Assembly (NCBI GenBank): GCA_011392765.1
Contig: WYCW01000001.1
Location: forward strand, 1-64,000
Direction of reading: 5' to 3'
Length of the DNA: 64,000 bases
Origin: Candidatus Thiosymbion ectosymbiont of Catanema sp. Cochon2018
Lineage (GTDB): Bacteria; Pseudomonadota; Gammaproteobacteria; Chromatiales; Chromatiaceae
A model generated the notes under the pieces. That model saw nothing but the letters and a program-made list of their open reading frames with translations. It searched no databases and had not been told where the DNA came from. A program made the translations under genes and the position numbers. Shown here in pieces: positions 62,068 to 64,000 of this stretch (within the stretch, counting starts at the first letter, position 1; each line of letters opens with the position of its first letter).

Positions 62068-62129
62068 AGAGTACTGTGTACTTTACTCCCGTCTTCCTGT
62101 CCCCGCCTTTCTCTGATATTGCGCTTTTC

Positions 62130-62159
62130 TTGACATCAATCATTTTCCTTTACTATTTA
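62130..62159 (+). promoter_or_regulatory. Sigma-70-like promoter of the cysteine-ladder peptide gene
   Basis: TTGACA (62130-62135) and TATTTA (62154-62159) separated by 18 nt in an A/T-rich stretch. A start near 62166 would give a leader of about 115 nt before the ATG. Confidence 0.55.
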
Positions 62160-62282
62160 GGTATTTTGATTACAAACTTTTCATGATAATTTAGAAATCG
62201 TGTTACCGGGTATCATCCTGAAAAATCTCAGAGATGGAATTTTTCGAGTTCTCGTTAGGTTTACATGATTGAGAGGTTTCTC

Positions 62283-62789
62283 ATGAAAGCGCACGTAAAG
62301 AAACAACTCAGCGATCTTGCACCCGAAATCATCGAACTTGTCAAAACGGTTTCTACCAACTCTAAAGTTTCGTCGAAAGACTTTTTGCAAACTGGTGATT
62401 CGCTGAGAACAAGGCTTATTGCGTTTTACGAACAATATGCAGCACGTGACCAAAACGGCATTCCACTCGATCAGCATCTCAGGGCTATAGAAGACGCTAT
62501 TAATTCCAAGGAAGGTGATTTACGGTCCGCCATCAACGACCTTGTATACAATGGGGTAATCAACCCCATTGAATACCTAAAAGTATTGACAGATACTATG
62601 GGTGATGATCACCCCGTCACATCCGATATTCTTCGTGGCACCTTATCTAATCCTGCATTTGCTCCTGGTGGCCCAATGGCTGACAAGGGTTGCGCTGCTT
62701 GTATTGCCTGCATTTCATGTGCCGGTTGTATATGGGGTCCCGTTGTTGCTACCGCTACCACCGCATCTACTCTCTCGCTTGCCGGTTAA
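62283..62789 (+). CDS. Putative RiPP precursor with C-terminal cysteine ladder
   Basis: 168 residues. Residues 1-125 are polar and helical (KKQLSDLAPEIIELVKTVST, LRTRLIAFYEQYAARDQ, HLRAIEDAINSKEGDLRSAI), with no signal peptide. After NPAFAPGGPMADKG come five cysteines at 137, 140, 143, 146 and 149, each separated by two small or aliphatic residues, then IWGP and a Thr/Ser/Ala-rich end (VVATATTASTLSLAG). There is no cysteine elsewhere. The next gene encodes a radical SAM enzyme. Together this suggests a long leader and a core peptide modified at its cysteines. No family is recognised. ATG 62283 has gagagg 6-7 nt upstream. A metal-binding cysteine protein is the main alternative. Confidence 0.65.
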   Translation: MKAHVKKQLSDLAPEIIELVKTVSTNSKVSSKDFLQTGDSLRTRLIAFYEQYAARDQNGIPLDQHLRAIEDAINSKEGDLRSAINDLVYNGVINPIEYLKVLTDTMGDDHPVTSDILRGTLSNPAFAPGGPMADKGCAACIACISCAGCIWGPVVATATTASTLSLAG

Positions 62790-62803
62790 CCTGCTATCAG
62801 TCG

Positions 62804-62844
62804 CCCTCTGACTCTTCTCTTTGACCTCGAATGCAGTCAGAGGG
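62804..62844 (+). promoter_or_regulatory. Hairpin between the peptide gene and the radical SAM gene
   Basis: ccctctgact and agtcagaggg form a perfect 10-bp stem with a 21-nt loop, 14 bases after the peptide stop. No T-tract follows. It could attenuate or process the message so that more peptide than enzyme is made. The remaining 62845-63086 has no convincing gene. Confidence 0.55.
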
Positions 62845-63086
62845 TAAGTTACATTGTTGGCTTTTTAGGGATTGCGAACTGCTAACGATCACGGAAAGGC
62901 GCTATCTACCCTGGATGATGAAAAGCCATAGGCGTATGGCTTTTGCGTGGGTTGGACTACTTCCATGGTCAGTGGGTCGAGGTTGGAAGGCATTTGTGAC
63001 GACTTCACGGTGAGTCTGGAGTCCATAAAGAACTGTTTTTTAACCGCAGTTTTGTCACTACTCTATCCTTTCTCAGGAATGGTGTT

Positions 63087-64000
63087 ATGACGCCTCCTTT
63101 CCTTTTGTTTTCTACAGAACAGAATCGTTACTTGTATGATCCCGAAACAAGTTCTGTTCACCCCTGGAACTCCCCTCTTTCTTCTTCCTTCGCATCTGAC
63201 CTTTACAGCACATCTACTGACCAGGATTTCTCTGAGGTGTGCCAGGTGTATGATATTCCTGTACATCTACGTGAATACCTTAACGCCTGGCGCATCCGTA
63301 CTTCAGCCTTTCAGACGCGTGTTTCACGATTCCACACTCCTTCTTTCTCTACAGTTAAAAAGGGACCAGTTTGGATGTCGGATCTGGTTCTTAATGTTTC
63401 GAACGCATGTAATTTACGATGTTCTTACTGTGCGTACTCTTCTTACTATCCCAGTTACCGTCAGCATAATAAGTCCCTAATGTCCATTGATGTCGCCAGA
63501 AAGGCAATCGATGCTTTCTTTTCCTATAATTTCTCTGATGAAGAACTTCTTTCTTACCCTGATAGGCGACTTAACATTGTCTTCTATGGTGGTGAGCCCC
63601 TCATAAATTTTCCAGTTATTTCCGACTCGATAATTTATGCTATCGCCAACAAACAGAACATATGGGACGTCGCTTTTAGCGTTAGTACTAATCTGCTATT
63701 GCTCAAAACAAACCATATACGTTTTTTCACGGAACACGGTGTCTTTCTCAACGTAAGTTTAGATGGCCCGCGCCTTCAACATAATCGGTACCGTAAACTA
63801 CCGAATGATAACGGTACATACGATGTTGTGATGGATCGGCTGGCAGCAATAAGACAGTTCGACCCAGAGTATTTCCGTAACAAGGTGCGCGTTTTGCCAA
63901 CGATTACAGGAGCGTCGAACCTTCCGCGCGTATGCAGGTTTTTCGACAGAAAGATTAGCACCGGAGAGTTACCACCGATACTTACTGTTAACTTTCTCAA
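63087..64000 (+). CDS. Radical SAM peptide maturase (5' part; runs off the window)
   Basis: The first 304 residues are in the window. An N-terminal region of about 100 residues (LLFSTEQNRYLYDPETSSVH, EYLNAWRI) precedes the radical SAM core, with Cys108-x3-Cys112-x2-Cys115 in NACNLRCSYCAYSS, IVFYGGEPLINFP (SAM-contacting GGE) and VFLNVSLDGPRLQHNRYRK. An N-terminal extension before the core is typical of peptide-modifying radical SAM enzymes, whose SPASM domain would lie beyond the edge. aggaat lies 8 nt before the ATG. Base composition is A/T-rich like the peptide gene. The product type (thioether or carbon-carbon link) cannot be told. Confidence 0.8.
   Translation, partial: MTPPFLLFSTEQNRYLYDPETSSVHPWNSPLSSSFASDLYSTSTDQDFSEVCQVYDIPVHLREYLNAWRIRTSAFQTRVSRFHTPSFSTVKKGPVWMSDLVLNVSNACNLRCSYCAYSSYYPSYRQHNKSLMSIDVARKAIDAFFSYNFSDEELLSYPDRRLNIVFYGGEPLINFPVISDSIIYAIANKQNIWDVAFSVSTNLLLLKTNHIRFFTEHGVFLNVSLDGPRLQHNRYRKLPNDNGTYDVVMDRLAAIRQFDPEYFRNKVRVLPTITGASNLPRVCRFFDRKISTGELPPILTVNFL

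Noticed and set aside
62831-63013. A 60-codon frame between the peptide and radical SAM genes
   Set aside because: No ribosome site, begins inside the hairpin, and its product has no recognisable pattern; treated as chance.

Overview
The window looks like a GC-rich gammaproteobacterial chromosome. The strongest evidence is the (surE)-pcm-yqaA-nlpD-rpoS order, the miaA-hfq-hflX order, and paired cytochrome oxidase genes with Cox11, SURF1 and a DUF2909 protein. A heme d1 (cytochrome cd1 nitrite reductase) maturation cluster points to a facultative denitrifier. The repeat content would suit an environmental lineage such as sulfur-oxidising Chromatiales, but that placement is only a guess.

Region by region: (1) 0.2-10.3 kb is a type I restriction-modification operon (hsdM, hsdS, hsdR) with four extra genes inside it: a RhuM-family gene, a truncated DUF1016 gene, a REP-associated transposase and a full DUF1016 nuclease. 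Each of the first three follows a copy of the hsdM 3' end. (2) 11.3-24.5 kb holds an L,D-transpeptidase, mutL and mutS. Between mutL and mutS lies a defense block: a two-gene OLD nuclease plus UvrD helicase (Gabija-like) pair, an AAA ATPase with a destroyed partner gene, a PIN toxin-antitoxin pair and an IS1 remnant. (3) 24.5-27.5 kb contains two small orphan genes, a diverged duplicate of the mutS tail, a hicA gene with a broken hicB, and a VapBC pair. (4) 27.5-36.7 kb is housekeeping: rpsT, miaA, hfq, hflX, a fumarylacetoacetate hydrolase, pcm, yqaA, nlpD and rpoS, with decayed gmd and surE. (5) 37.0-45.8 kb is a cytochrome c oxidase cluster with a heme-c-containing subunit II and its assembly factors, then mutY and yggX. 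(6) 46.0-52.3 kb holds a WecE-type sugar aminotransferase, two large paralogous membrane proteins and a DUF523 protein. (7) tRNA-Pro is followed by a nir cluster (52.9-61.6 kb: nirC, nirF, Lrp-like siroheme decarboxylase subunits, nirJ, nirN) behind a perfect FNR/DNR-type box. nirS and nirE are not in the window. (8) The right edge (62.1-64.0 kb) carries a candidate ribosomal-peptide (RiPP) system: a 168-residue protein ending in five cysteines at exact three-residue spacing, then a radical SAM enzyme cut off by the window end.

The intergenic DNA is unusually structured. At least seven dispersed families recur, most of them palindromes whose arms are built from short degenerate tandem units (6, 9 or about 10-12 nt). 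One 523-bp composite copy sits on each side of miaA-hfq-hflX. Ends of one family always fall on CTAG and twice overlap a gene's TAG stop codon. Several genes survive only as 3' tails or shards (hsdM tails, mutS tail, gmd tail, collapsed surE), which suggests much recombination at gene ends.

The most promising undescribed items are the cysteine-ladder peptide with its radical SAM enzyme, the hsdM-tail cargo arrangement, and the CTAG-bounded hexamer palindromes. All functional assignments come from reading the sequence; no database search was run.
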